From Nocardia sp. alder85J (GTDB taxonomy: Bacteria > Actinomycetota > Actinomycetes > Mycobacteriales > Mycobacteriaceae): a stretch of DNA of 64,000 bases. The notes under the pieces are model-generated. The model did not search any database, was not told the origin of the DNA, and worked only from the letters and a program-made list of their open reading frames with translations. The position numbers and the translations under genes are program-made. Position 1 is the stretch's first letter. Each line of letters begins with the position of its first letter. The DNA is taken from contig NZ_JAIUCZ020000004.1 of assembly GCF_020176955.2 (NCBI RefSeq), positions 778,862 through 842,861 on the forward strand. The letters are read 5' to 3'. Positions 45,349 to 54,337 of the stretch are shown here, piece by piece.

Positions 45349-45870
45349 CTACAGGGTGTTTCGGTCGTGGAGAAGGCCGACCAGGGACAGGGTGGCCACG
45401 ACATCGGCGGAAACGCGGTAACTGCGGAACACCGCGTCCAGGACCGCCAAGGCCTGCCCGGGTTCCCATGCCGCACAAACCCTTTCGAGTTCGCTGAAGT
45501 CGACGCCCCAACGTTCGCTCGGGTGCGGGTGCGCGGCGAACACGCGGATCGCGGTGACCAGCCCGCGAGCGGGGTCAGCCAGCCAGCTGTCGATCATGTC
45601 GTCGGTCCGGGCCCGCGCCGACATGGCCGCACCCGTGACCGTGCCCCGGGTGATGTCGAGGGTGTAGTCGGAGACGACATCGCACAACGTCAGCGCCTGC
45701 AGGGGGGTGAGGTCCACGCGCGCCAGCTCGGCGGCGAAGTACTCGCGGTAGGTGTCGTCGGTATAAGGGAGGGCGTGCTGGTCGCGGAACAGGTGCTGGT
45801 GGACGTCGAGGACCCGGTGCGGGACCGGGTATCCGTTGTGGTCCACGGGCTCGAGCATGGTGCTGGTCAC
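45349..45870 (-). CDS. Unknown 173-aa protein of the cluster
   Basis: GTG at 45870 overlaps the P450 stop (GTGA); an internal ATG lies 12 nt on. It starts near HRVLDVHQHLFRDQHALPYT and continues with helical sequence (YREYFAAELARVDLTPLQAL, TLCDVVSDYTLDI). The HxH near the N-terminus recalls amidohydrolase metal sites, but the rest does not support that. Function unknown. Confidence 0.7.
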   Translation of the reverse strand: MTSTMLEPVDHNGYPVPHRVLDVHQHLFRDQHALPYTDDTYREYFAAELARVDLTPLQALTLCDVVSDYTLDITRGTVTGAAMSARARTDDMIDSWLADPARGLVTAIRVFAAHPHPSERWGVDFSELERVCAAWEPGQALAVLDAVFRSYRVSADVVATLSLVGLLHDRNTL

Positions 45871-47180
45871 GGCTGTCGTTGGTGTCGCAGGGAGAAAGAG
45901 GACCCGAACGCCGCCGGCAGGGGCACGCCGGGGGAGAAGCGGGCTGGTAGACGGGTGAGGGCGAGTTGGAAGGGGCTGTGCCGGCGGGGCAGGTCGGTGG
46001 CCGGGCACGCCAGGGTGAGGTCGGGGAAGGCGCCGAGGAGGATTTCGAGACCGGTCTCGGTGATCGTGCGGGCGATGACCCGTGCGGGTTCGGGGCAGTT
46101 GTGGACGCTGTTGCCGCCCCAGGCCATGTGCCAGTGCGCGCGGCTGTAGTCGCAGGTGCGGCCCAGCGACGGATCGTTGTTGACCCCGAACATGCTGATC
46201 AGCACCGGCCGCAACGCCGGCAGCCAGACGCCCTCGACCTCCACCGACGAGGTCGGGTAGGACAGGCAGTAGTTGTCCATAGGCGGGCCGGTCACCAGCA
46301 TCGTGTCGACCGCGTCGGCCACCGGCGGCCCGTGCCCGGCACCGTTGACGGCGTAGCGGGGGTCGGTCAAGATCTGGAGCAGGGTCTTGGTGAGCATCCC
46401 GACCGTCGGCTCGATCCCCGCCGCATACACCGTGACCAGCTGATGGATCGTCTCCTGCTCGGTCAACCCCGCCGGATGGGTGAGCATCCGGGTGGTGATG
46501 TCACCGTCCGGTGCGAGTCGGCCCTCGCGCAGGTCGCGGTGCTTGTCCGCGATCAGTCCGCCCAGCGTCGCGGTGAGCCGGGCGTTGACGGTGGCGGTGT
46601 CGCTGGCGTCGAACATCGCCGCCAGCGCCGCCGCCACGGCCGCCCCGACCTCGGGGGTGCATCCGACCAACTGGTTGAGGACGGTGAAGGTCAGCGGATA
46701 CGCGTATCGATCGACGATCTCGACGGTCCCGTCCCGGCAGAATCCGTTCACGAGCGTGGTGGCGGTGTCGAGCACCAGTGCCCGCAACCGGTACGGATCG
46801 ATGCCGGACAGGCCGTCGACGGCGACCCGCCGGTAGCGGGTGTGCGCGTCACCGGCACTGCGCAACGCGTTGGGCCGCCATTCGATCATCGGCGCGATCG
46901 GGCACCCCGCCGGCAGTGGGAACCGCCGCGCCCACCCCCGCGGATCGGCGGGAAATCGGTACGGGTCACCGAGAATCTGCCGTGCCGCGCGATAACCGAT
47001 TACCAGCGTCGCCGCGACCCCCGGCCATAGTTCCACTGGTACCAGCGGCCCGTAATCGCGCCACATCCGCGCATGCACCCCGGCCTGATCCTCGATATAC
47101 GACCGGCCGTACAGCGGCACCGGCGGCCCGAGCTCCTCGATCGGGACCGGCCGGGTGGGATCGTCATACGGTGTGGGCAC
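45867..47180 (-). CDS. CYP157-like cytochrome P450 without ExxR
   Basis: 437 aa from a GTG at 47180, 17 nt inside the end of the upstream P450. PLYGRSYIEDQAGVHARMW and MIEWRPNALRSAGDAHTRYR recall the CYP157 family. The K-helix reads VDTMLVTGPP where ExxR is expected. The haem loop HMAWGGNSVHNCPEPARVIA keeps Cys362 but has one extra residue relative to FGxGxHxC. CYP157 members in Streptomyces also lack ExxR. It may be a regulatory or unusual P450. Confidence 0.9.
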   Translation of the reverse strand: MPTPYDDPTRPVPIEELGPPVPLYGRSYIEDQAGVHARMWRDYGPLVPVELWPGVAATLVIGYRAARQILGDPYRFPADPRGWARRFPLPAGCPIAPMIEWRPNALRSAGDAHTRYRRVAVDGLSGIDPYRLRALVLDTATTLVNGFCRDGTVEIVDRYAYPLTFTVLNQLVGCTPEVGAAVAAALAAMFDASDTATVNARLTATLGGLIADKHRDLREGRLAPDGDITTRMLTHPAGLTEQETIHQLVTVYAAGIEPTVGMLTKTLLQILTDPRYAVNGAGHGPPVADAVDTMLVTGPPMDNYCLSYPTSSVEVEGVWLPALRPVLISMFGVNNDPSLGRTCDYSRAHWHMAWGGNSVHNCPEPARVIARTITETGLEILLGAFPDLTLACPATDLPRRHSPFQLALTRLPARFSPGVPLPAAFGSSFSLRHQRQP

Positions 47181-48450
47181 GCGCCTGCTCCTGCACCGGC
47201 ATCACGGTCGTGATGAACTGGGGGAAGCGGACCGGCAATGCCGCCAGCGCGTGCTGGAGCAGGCCCGTCGCCCACACCGGCGGACCCGCCGACACCATCT
47301 CCGGGATCAGATCGAGGACCTGTTCCAGGGCCGCGACCGCGATCTCCGTACCGAGCACCCTGGCCGGGCATCCGTGCGGGCCGGCGCCGAACCCGAGGTG
47401 GGCCCGGGTGACCTCGACCCCGCCGGTGAACGCCTCGCCACGGTGGCAGGCTGCCGGCACCACCAGCACCAGTTCGTCCGGCTGCACCATCATGGTGCCG
47501 AGCAGTTTCGGTTGCGTCGGAAACCGCGCCAGCCCCGACCATGTGGGATCGGACAGCAGCACCGTGTCGATCACGTCACGCAGCGGCATCGCCCCCGACC
47601 GCAGCGCGCTCCCGAACACCGTATCGGTCAGCGACCGCAGCAGCGTCGAGGTGATCACCGCCGCCGTCGCGACCGTCCCCGACAGAAATAACAACGTCAA
47701 CTGATGCGAGGCCACCGTTTCCGGCAGACCCGCCACCGTGAGCCCACCGGCCACGGTGGTCTCTGTCTCCCACCCCGGTGCCGACGCCGCCACCGCCGTC
47801 GCCGACATCACCGACCACACCTGCTGCCGTGCCGCCTCCACCGCCTCCGGACCCCCGGATTCGGTCGCGATCCACGCCGCCGCGGCCAGTCGGCCGTGCA
47901 ACGGCGCCGGGACCCCCAGCAGCGCCGCCAGCACCGACGACACCAGCGGTACCGCGAAATCACGCACCAGATCCGCGGTACCGGCCGGACCGACACCGCC
48001 GAGCAACTGGTGCGCCTGCCGCAGGACGATCGCCGGGACGGTGAGAGGGTCGACCGTGGTCAACGCGACGGTGATAGCGTGACGAGACACCTTCCACCGA
48101 TCGCCGTCGGTGTGCGCGACATCCGGACGCCACCACAACGGCGGCGGCGCCGGGTGCTCAGCAGGCCACCGCTGCACCCACGCACTCGGATCACAGCGGA
48201 AACCCTCCCGGTCACGCAGGACCTCCAGCGCCACACCGTAATCGGTGACCGCGACCCCCGTCACCCCCGCAGCTACCTCGACTCTGGCCACACCGCCGGG
48301 CTGCCGGCACATTTCCTCGTAGACGCTGTGCGCATCACTGGTGAATTGCGGTCCGTACATCGGCACGGCCGCCGGACCCACGCTCGCCGCCACACCGGCG
48401 CCGGCCGGGCACTCGCGTGGCACCGGCCCGCCCGGATGCTCATTGCTCAT
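47164..48450 (-). CDS. CYP157-like cytochrome P450 without ExxR
   Basis: 428 aa; ATG overlaps the preceding 84-aa gene (ATGA). MYGPQFTSDAHSVYEEM and LWWRPDVAHTDGDRWKVSRH as in its neighbour; K-helix IDTVLLSDPT lacks ExxR; haem loop LGFGAGPHGCPAR with Cys361 is standard. I-helix region LFLSGTVATAAVITSTLL has no acid-alcohol pair. The two tandem genes share layout and probably arose by duplication. Whether they are catalytic cannot be told. Confidence 0.92.
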   Translation of the reverse strand: MSNEHPGGPVPRECPAGAGVAASVGPAAVPMYGPQFTSDAHSVYEEMCRQPGGVARVEVAAGVTGVAVTDYGVALEVLRDREGFRCDPSAWVQRWPAEHPAPPPLWWRPDVAHTDGDRWKVSRHAITVALTTVDPLTVPAIVLRQAHQLLGGVGPAGTADLVRDFAVPLVSSVLAALLGVPAPLHGRLAAAAWIATESGGPEAVEAARQQVWSVMSATAVAASAPGWETETTVAGGLTVAGLPETVASHQLTLLFLSGTVATAAVITSTLLRSLTDTVFGSALRSGAMPLRDVIDTVLLSDPTWSGLARFPTQPKLLGTMMVQPDELVLVVPAACHRGEAFTGGVEVTRAHLGFGAGPHGCPARVLGTEIAVAALEQVLDLIPEMVSAGPPVWATGLLQHALAALPVRFPQFITTVMPVQEQARAHTV

Positions 48451-48701
48451 CGGACCTCGTCCCCGCCCGACGCCGCCACGAACTCGTGCCGATCCGCCGA
48501 CTCGCTGCCCTCACCGATGCCTTCCGCAGCCTGCGGGCCGATGACCGTGCAGAACCGGCGCCGGACTCGGGCGGGGACAAGATCGAAGCGAGCAGCCCAG
48601 CCCACCGCCATTCGGACCAGCCACGCCGCGCACATCACGACCCCGAACTCTCCGGTGACACACGGTGAGCCCGCCACCTCGCTCGTCAGAGATCCCGGCA
48701 T
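48447..48701 (-). CDS. 84-aa protein at the head of the cluster
   Basis: ATG at 48701 with a strong AAAGGAG 7 nt upstream, and an ATGA overlap with the P450 gene, so translation is well supported. Residues about 18-40 (FGVVMCAAWLVRMAVGWAARF) could be one membrane helix or an amphipathic helix; the tail is acidic (EGIGEGSESADRHEFVAASG). There is no resemblance to known RiPP precursors or roadblock proteins. Possibly a small partner of the P450s. Confidence 0.65.
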   Translation of the reverse strand: MPGSLTSEVAGSPCVTGEFGVVMCAAWLVRMAVGWAARFDLVPARVRRRFCTVIGPQAAEGIGEGSESADRHEFVAASGGDEVR

Positions 48702-48726
48702 AGATATTCTCCTTTTCTCTTGGCTT

Positions 48727-48739
48727 GCAACATATTTCG
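48727..48739. promoter_or_regulatory. 13-mer shared with the relaxase leader
   Basis: GCAACATATTTCG occurs here, 26 nt upstream of the 84-aa gene, and at 21982-21994 before the relaxase. In this GC-rich sequence an AT-rich 13-mer repeated at two leaders is unexpected. Here it is not part of an inverted repeat. Confidence 0.45.
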
Positions 48740-48833
48740 AATAACCAGCAGGCCATCACCGAAGCGAGGCCGGCAGCTGGGCCACGACTGCGCCCCAGTG
48801 CCGCGCGGAAGGGGGCTCGCGCAGGCCGGACCC

Positions 48834-49304
48834 TCACCCGCGGGGCTGGTCGCCTCTGTGTGGAACGAGAACAGATGTTGTGCGAGAACTGTTGGGGCAC
48901 AGTGGTATTCCCCAGTAGGAGACCACGGAATCGCATGTCAGCCAGACCCATTCGGACAGCAGTTCGGCCAGCCGGGCCCACTGACGGTGCGTCGTTTCGC
49001 TGCGCGGATCGCCGGTGGCCAGCGCGGTCCGCGCGTGAGCGTCGGCGACCACGATCCGATCGACCAGACCACCAAGCGACCTCGACGGCCTGGTCGAAGG
49101 CCAGCAGACATTCCCGGCGATCCACGCATCGATCTCGCCGACGAGCCGCCGCTGTTCACCGGCCACGGTCACCGAGGAGCGATGCAGGGCCGCCAAGGCG
49201 GCCGCCGCGCAGGTCACTGGGTGTGCGACGTCCACCGAGCCGTGAACCGCATTCAGCAGATCACGCCAGCCCGGTAACCCGCCCACATCGGATGGCTCCA
49301 TCAT
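48834..49304 (-). CDS. DUF4254-like small protein
   Basis: 156 aa; ATG overlaps the upstream stop (ATGA). Helical throughout: AAALAALHRSSVTVAGEQRR, LVGEIDAWI, SLGGLVDRIVVADAHARTAL, ETTHRQWARLAELLSEW. The order ID-x-W then GxxVDRI recalls DUF4254 proteins, often found with glycosyltransferases; this is a weak match by eye. The last 25 residues look unrelated. It lies 132 nt upstream of the 84-aa gene and could share its transcript. Confidence 0.6.
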   Translation of the reverse strand: MMEPSDVGGLPGWRDLLNAVHGSVDVAHPVTCAAAALAALHRSSVTVAGEQRRLVGEIDAWIAGNVCWPSTRPSRSLGGLVDRIVVADAHARTALATGDPRSETTHRQWARLAELLSEWVWLTCDSVVSYWGIPLCPNSSRTTSVLVPHRGDQPRG

Positions 49305-49918
49305 CGGGTCAGGGCGTCGTATCGCAGGCAGGCATCCGCCAGCGCCTTGCGGTGTGCACCGGGCGCGCGTTGTCGGTGGCCGGTGGGCCACGCGGACACG
49401 ATGCCGCCCACGGCGCAGCCATAGCCTGCGATGTGCGGGACCTCGGCCTGCACATGGCGCATCAGCCGTGCTGCCATCGCGTCCTGTAGCTGCCTGGCGT
49501 CGATGCCGATCCGCTGCAACAGGTCCGAGCCAACGCTGCCGGCATTGGTGATGATCCGGTCGGGATCGAACCACTGCCGCACCGTGCACGCCATGAACAT
49601 CGTGGTCAAAACACCCGCGAACGGGTCATCCGGCGGGATCTCACCGTCCGCGGCCGCCAGCAGATCCTGTGACGACGGCAGTATCTGCAGGTCCGCCGCC
49701 AGGTGGCGCCCAGCAAGCCGGGTTCGACCGGCCGCGGTCACCTTCCACGCCTGCACCGGCACAACGAATCCGAGGTCACGCAACGCGAGAGCGTCGGAAT
49801 GCAGCGAGTCCGGCCCGCTGTCCGGCCAGCTCTCCACGAGATCTGCGAGAGTGCAGAACTGCGGCGTCGCACCGATTGTCGCGAGCACCTCCTGCTGGGT
49901 ATCAGTCAGTTCGGACAC
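49301..49918 (-). CDS. Winged-helix-like protein of unknown role
   Basis: 205 aa from a GTG at 49918 after a G-run. Residues about 5-75 (TDTQQEVLATIGATPQFCTL, ALALRDLGFVVPVQAWKVTA, AGRTRLAG) fit a winged helix. The rest is helical (AVGGIVSAWPTGHR). It may be a transcription factor of the cluster, transcribed away from the HTH-TPR regulator; their shared 512-bp region would hold both promoters. Confidence 0.6.
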   Translation of the reverse strand: MSELTDTQQEVLATIGATPQFCTLADLVESWPDSGPDSLHSDALALRDLGFVVPVQAWKVTAAGRTRLAGRHLAADLQILPSSQDLLAAADGEIPPDDPFAGVLTTMFMACTVRQWFDPDRIITNAGSVGSDLLQRIGIDARQLQDAMAARLMRHVQAEVPHIAGYGCAVGGIVSAWPTGHRQRAPGAHRKALADACLRYDALTR

Positions 49919-50430
49919 GACGGCACCCCCACGACCGGTGTTGCCACCGGCAAGCGATGGCAACACCGGATACGACCGCCACCCGTTCGGTGTGCGCGCC
50001 GCCCGGCCACGTACGGCAGCGCAGTGTGGTCCGACGAAAGTATTGGCAAGACAGTCATATTCGAGCGGCATCGGCGTTCGGGCCGGGGCTGGCGGTCCGT
50101 TTCGCGGCGATCGTGCACAGGCAATTCCTCGCTCACCCGGGTCGGAAGTGGGGCAGCGCACGCTGTTTCAGCCGTCGACTTGTTCGCCTGACCTGAAAGT
50201 CCTTGCGGGCGCTGCTCTCATCGTCATCGGCTGCACGGCCGGAAACCATCGTCTGAGGACGGCGTAAGGATGGTCTAACGATGGCGCTTGCCCGGTGTAT
50301 CTGTCGCGGTGCGCACCAAGAGCGCTTGCTGTGCAATTGGTTTCGTCATCAATGCCGCACCGCTGGAGTAACGTGCGGAGTGACGAGCTGACGTGGAATC
50401 CAGCGATCCGGGCGAGGCAGGGGGTTGTCG
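49919..50430. other. Divergent promoter region
   Basis: 512 bases between the winged-helix gene (minus) and the HTH-TPR gene (plus). No convincing gene or clear repeat seen. Confidence 0.4.
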
Positions 50431-52005
50431 ATGATGCGCACACAGGTGTGGACGGGTTTCGAGGCGGCGTCGCTGCAGGTGGCGATGCGGCTGTCGATCG
50501 ACAAGTTCGCGCAGCTGCTGGGCGTCGAGCCAACGACCGTGTCGAATTGGCGCTCACGGCTCACCGATGTCCGCCTGCGACTGCACACGCAGGAGATGCT
50601 GGATACGGTCTGGCGGACGAAGACGACAGAGGACGACCGGGCCCGGTTCGAGCAGATCGTCGCCGCCGGCGACCAGCAGTGGCGCGCCACCTACCTGACC
50701 ACCGGTACCGCCGCGGCGAGGCGGGCCGTGTCGGCATCGTCCACCACCAACGACAACGTCGGTTTCGGTGTCCGGGTGGATTCACCAGCGCGACTTGACG
50801 GACAGCCCGCGCACGCGGACGCTCGGGAGCAGGGCCAGGTCCTCCTCAGTCTCGGCGGCGACCTCGCCGCCCTCGTCGACGGCCAGCTGCCCGCTGCCGG
50901 GCTGCTCGACGCTGGACACGGATCCTGGATCGATGACGACTTGCGCAGGTGGATAGAGATGAATCGTCGGACCTTGCTTCAACTGTTCGGTGGCGGAACG
51001 TCCGCGCTGCCGGTGATCGCTGCGATTCTCGCGGCGCTCGGAGAGGAAGAACGGTCCCGGATGACGTCGGTGTTGATCAACCCCCGCCGAGTCGACGCCA
51101 CGGCGATCGACGACATCGAACAAGCGCTGGCGATCGCGTTCAAGCAAGGAGACCGCTACGGTGCCGCAGTCGCGCTGCCGACCGTGGAGGCACAGCGACT
51201 GATCGCGGAAGCACTACTCGGCCACTGCCCGCCCGACCTGCGGCCGCGTCTGCACGCCCTGCACGGTTCACTGTCACAGCTGGCCGGCTGGGACTTCTTC
51301 GATCTCGACGACCTCGCCACCGCCGAAACCCGGTATCTGACCGCCAAGGAGTCAGCGCACAACGCCGGCCATCACGCTCTCGCCGCGCTGGCCCTGTGCA
51401 ATCTGGCTTACCTCGAAGTATGCCGCCCGAATGCCAGGCCACGGACGGCCATCGACCACGTGGTCGCCGCCCAGTACTGGGCAGGCCGATCCGAGGACTG
51501 GCGGATGCGTGCCTACGCCGACAGCATCGCCGGCTACATCCACGCCGCCAACGGTGATCGTACATCCTGCCTGACTGCGCTCGACAGCGCCGACACCGTG
51601 ATCGCCGCCGCCGACCGGTCCGCCGGCTCCACCTCGTCGGTGGCCTACTTCCACGGACCCGGCCTCGCGGCGAGCCTGCGATCGGACTGCATGCACCGCC
51701 TCGGTGAGGGGCGCCCGGCACTGCAGGCCGCCGAAATCGCGCTCGGCACCATCAATCCCGGCCACACCCGCAACCACGCTCTGGTGCACCTCGATCTCGC
51801 CCACGCGCACACCGACCTGCGCGACGTCGAGGCTGCTGCCGCCGCTATCACCGCCAGCGCGCACCTGGCCGTCTCCTGCCCCTCCGACCGGCTGACCACT
51901 CGAATCCGCGACGCCCGAGCCGGCCTGAACCCCTGGTCCGCCAGCCGCTACGTCCGCGACCTGGACACCAAGCTGACCGTCTACGGTTTCAGCGCTCGCA
52001 CGTAG
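50431..52005 (+). CDS. HTH-TPR transcriptional regulator
   Basis: 524 aa; ATG at 50431 with AGGGGG 6 nt upstream (a TTG at 50425 is also possible). The N-terminus carries an XRE-like helix-turn-helix (SIDKFAQLLGVEPTTVSNWR, residues about 16-37). Residues about 190-500 are helical repeats of TPR type (LALCNLAYLEVCRPN, ALVHLDLAHAHTDLRDVEAA). Such regulators are common next to actinobacterial biosynthetic clusters and may sense a small molecule. Likely controls the minus-strand cluster. Confidence 0.85.
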   Translation: MMRTQVWTGFEAASLQVAMRLSIDKFAQLLGVEPTTVSNWRSRLTDVRLRLHTQEMLDTVWRTKTTEDDRARFEQIVAAGDQQWRATYLTTGTAAARRAVSASSTTNDNVGFGVRVDSPARLDGQPAHADAREQGQVLLSLGGDLAALVDGQLPAAGLLDAGHGSWIDDDLRRWIEMNRRTLLQLFGGGTSALPVIAAILAALGEEERSRMTSVLINPRRVDATAIDDIEQALAIAFKQGDRYGAAVALPTVEAQRLIAEALLGHCPPDLRPRLHALHGSLSQLAGWDFFDLDDLATAETRYLTAKESAHNAGHHALAALALCNLAYLEVCRPNARPRTAIDHVVAAQYWAGRSEDWRMRAYADSIAGYIHAANGDRTSCLTALDSADTVIAAADRSAGSTSSVAYFHGPGLAASLRSDCMHRLGEGRPALQAAEIALGTINPGHTRNHALVHLDLAHAHTDLRDVEAAAAAITASAHLAVSCPSDRLTTRIRDARAGLNPWSASRYVRDLDTKLTVYGFSART

Positions 52006-52544
52006 ATGTCGAACCTGTCCGCGGTGTATCCGGCATCTGGCACGTACTGCTGACCGAGCTTGTCCCACCCGCCCAGCGCCGCCCAGAACGCCGTCGAGTC
52101 CCCGGCCTGAGGCTGCACCGCCAGCGTCGCCCGGTCCTCGCTGCGGCCGTCCAGCAGCGTCTCCACCAGCCCACGCCCAACACCACGGCGGCGCCAACGC
52201 TGGCCCACCGCAACGTCGATCACCGACCAGGTCCGGCCCTGCCACTCCTGCAACACGGACGCTTCAGGGATCGGGTCCACGAACCCCTGCCACCATCGGG
52301 TATCCGCTCCCAAGCCGACACCGTAGGCGAACCCGGCGAGTTCCTCCCCGTCGAGCGCCAGCGCCAGCGCGAACGAATCGTCGCCGAGCAGACGCCCGAG
52401 CATGCGCCGCTGCCGAGCGGGCTCGTCACCAGGCCAGGTGAACGGCGGCGCACAGAACACTGCAACATACAGCTCGCAGATCTCGTCGAAACGCGCCCGC
52501 GCCTCGGCCGCCGATGCGATTGCGACCGTAATGGATTCGCTCAT
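51981..52544 (-). CDS. GNAT-family N-acetyltransferase
   Basis: 187 aa; ATG at 52544. The acetyl-CoA loop is RWRRRGVGRGLVETLL at residues about 120-135, preceded by TWSVIDVAVGQ. The C-terminus (FWAALGGWDKLGQQYV) also fits. It converges on the regulator and overlaps its last 25 bases. It could acetylate a metabolite or confer self-resistance; the substrate is not evident. Confidence 0.88.
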   Translation of the reverse strand: MSESITVAIASAAEARARFDEICELYVAVFCAPPFTWPGDEPARQRRMLGRLLGDDSFALALALDGEELAGFAYGVGLGADTRWWQGFVDPIPEASVLQEWQGRTWSVIDVAVGQRWRRRGVGRGLVETLLDGRSEDRATLAVQPQAGDSTAFWAALGGWDKLGQQYVPDAGYTADRFDIYVRALKP

Positions 52545-52634
52545 GCGCGCGACTCTAGGCCGGCCGGAGCGGACAACTCGCACCAGTGTGGCGAACCTCG
52601 GTACGCACCGACATCTGCGCGCATCTCCTGCTCG

Positions 52635-53681
52635 GGGAGGGTCTGTCGGAAATCCTGTGGGCGGGGCGGTGATCCGGCAAGCTGAGGCATCTCGCCTCAG
52701 CGGAAAGGATCATTTTGTCGGAGAAGTCTGAATTTTCAGTTGAGCCTGTGAAATCGGGTGGTCTGGACATTCATATTGCTCGGGAATTGATGGAGCAGGC
52801 GAAGTCGGAGGGGGTGTCGCTGGCCGGTGCGGGTGGTTTGTTGTCGCGGATCACGAAAACTGTTCTGGAAGCTGCGCTGAATGCAGAGATGGACTCCCAT
52901 TTCGGCTACGGGAAGGGTGATCCGGCCGGCCGTGGCACCGGTAATCATCGTAACGGCCGGTCGCCGAAGACGGTGCACACCGATATCGGGGCGGTGCAGA
53001 TCGATGTGCCGCGGGATCGGAATGGTGAATTCGAGCCACAGATCGTGCCGAAGCATGCCCGGCGGATCGAGGGGTTCGACGAGTCCGCCATGTCACTGTT
53101 TTCTAAGGGTTTGACGACCGGGGAAATTCAGCTGCCAGAATCGATCAACGCCACCTGGCCGCGGGCGGATGTCCAGCAATGTGTCGTGCACCTCGTACGA
53201 GCCAGTCTGAAATTCTCCTCCCGTCGGTACTGGGGTCAGATCACCGGTCAGCTCAAGGCGATCTACACCGCCCCGACCGTGGAGGCCGCCGAAACACTGT
53301 TCGGGGAATTCCGCGCCGAGTGGGAAGACAAGTATCCGGCGATGATCGCGGTATGGACCAATAGCTGGGAGCAATTCATCCCGTTCCTGAAGTTCCCGGT
53401 CGCCATTCGGAAACTCGTGTACACCACGAATGCGATCGAAAGCCTGAATTCCCGGTTCCGCTATGCTGTGCGACGAAGGGGCCACTTCCCGAACGAGCAG
53501 GCGGCGATGAAAGTACTCTACCTCGTCATTCGCAATCCGCTGAAGAATCGGCAGAACATTACTGGAAAAATCAGCGGTTGGAAAGATATACTGAACACGC
53601 TCGCGATGTTCTACGGCGAGCGATTGACCGGAAACTAGTCGAATCGGTCATCGATCCGCCCACGAAAATCCTGACACTCCC
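52635..53681. mobile_element. Deleted IS256-family insertion sequence
   Basis: The ends are imperfect inverted repeats: the left begins GGGAGGGTCTGTCGG (52635) and the right, read inward from 53681, GGGAGTGTCAGG; both continue to CGTGGGCGG-like sequence. The size of 1.05 kb is about 0.3 kb short of a normal IS256 element. No matching target duplication is seen. Confidence 0.75.
52715..53638 (+). pseudogene. IS256 transposase with an internal in-frame deletion
   Basis: 307 aa where about 405-420 is normal. It starts at a TTG after AAAGGA. The N-terminal part (SLAGAGGLLSRITKTVLEAA, FDESAMSLFSKGLTTGEIQ) and C-terminal part (LPESINATWPRADVQQCVVH, TNAIESLNSRFRYAVRRRG with catalytic Glu) are both good, but they are joined directly at EIQ-LPE near 53131. 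About 100 residues are missing, containing both catalytic Asp residues. The protein cannot catalyse transposition. Confidence 0.88.
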
Positions 53682-53790
53682 GGACCGGGGGCGGCGGGAC
53701 CAGATATTCCCAGCCCCACCGCTCGGCCGGCGTGAACAACTCGCCGGCCAGAACGATCTCCTGACCCCTGGGTACACCCTTCGTCGGCAT
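53635..53790 (-). pseudogene. N-terminal remnant of a paralogue of the 640-aa membrane protein
   Basis: Reading leftward from ATG 53788-53790 gives MPTKGVPRGQEIVLAGELF then TPAERWGWEYLVPPPPV, matching the start of the protein at 60714 (MAIKGVESGREVVLAGKLF then APVERWGWEYLSPPPPV). Homology ends where the right IS256 repeat begins, at 53681; the frame then stops at 53635. The ribosome-binding region (GAGGAGTTTGACGACC against AAGGAGTTTGACGGCC) is conserved too. A second copy of this gene was thus destroyed here. Confidence 0.85.
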
Positions 53791-54337
53791 GGTCGTCAAA
53801 CTCCTCGCAGTCCAACAAGTTCTATTGCGCGCAGGCGCCCGACAGGCCCCGATGTGTCCTTCCCGAAACTGAGCGTACGCACGCTATCGACACGCCTGCC
53901 GCAGCTGCTTATCGAAAAGGACCAATTCCCCTTCGTGTCAAGGCAATCAGTGCACGACGCCGCACCGACAAACAACTCTGGCCGCGCGATTTCACCTCCA
54001 CGGGCGGACTGGCCAGTCAGTTGTCAGTCTCGGATCGCGTCCGGCATCGCACGCGTTCATGACCCGGGCTCCGACGTCCTCATCAGAATTGCTTGTCGAG
54101 CGGCCTTTCTGGTGGAGTGAGAAGGGTTGGACTCTGCTCTGATCTCATTCTGAGTGCTGATCGCCGGTGGACATCTGCGCATCTACTTTTGGAGCTGGAG
54201 CAGGCCGAGACCAGTTGGTGCTGATCGTTACTTCGCGCTTCGCCTCACTGGACTCGGCTTGCTGATTGTGTTCCGTGCCTCAGGCGAGGGAAGCCTCAGG
54301 CGAAGGAAAGGGACTTGTTGTGCCACAAGTAATCAGC
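53791..54337. other. No gene recognised
   Basis: About 550 bases, lower in GC than the surroundings. The first 35 continue the similarity with the leader of the 640-aa gene. A short direct repeat GCCTCAGGCGA occurs twice near 54280-54302. Nothing else stands out. Confidence 0.4.

Larger units (their letters stand above)
29382..48701 (-). other. Biosynthetic gene cluster: heptose-type carbamoylated glycoside (product unknown)
   Basis: Sixteen genes on one strand, nearly all overlapping or within 70 nt, broken only by 480 bases at 40196-40673. The content is specialised-metabolism chemistry: three P450s, radical SAM, SHMT-like enzyme, GT9 glycosyltransferase, carbamoyltransferase, methyltransferase, flavoprotein, acyltransferase-hydrolase and a complete ADP-heptose pathway. 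No NRPS, PKS or terpene synthase. The sugar enzymes have the same families as BlmC, BlmG, BlmE and BlmD of bleomycin. Confidence 0.8.

Noticed and set aside
48447..48701. RiPP precursor peptide
   Set aside because: No leader-core layout, and no RiPP cyclase, YcaO or RRE-type protein nearby; the small gene is kept only as unknown.
54280..54302. Direct repeat GCCTCAGGCGA as a possible CRISPR or iteron
   Set aside because: Only two copies without regular spacing; GCCTCAGGC is nearly self-complementary and more likely chance or a small hairpin.
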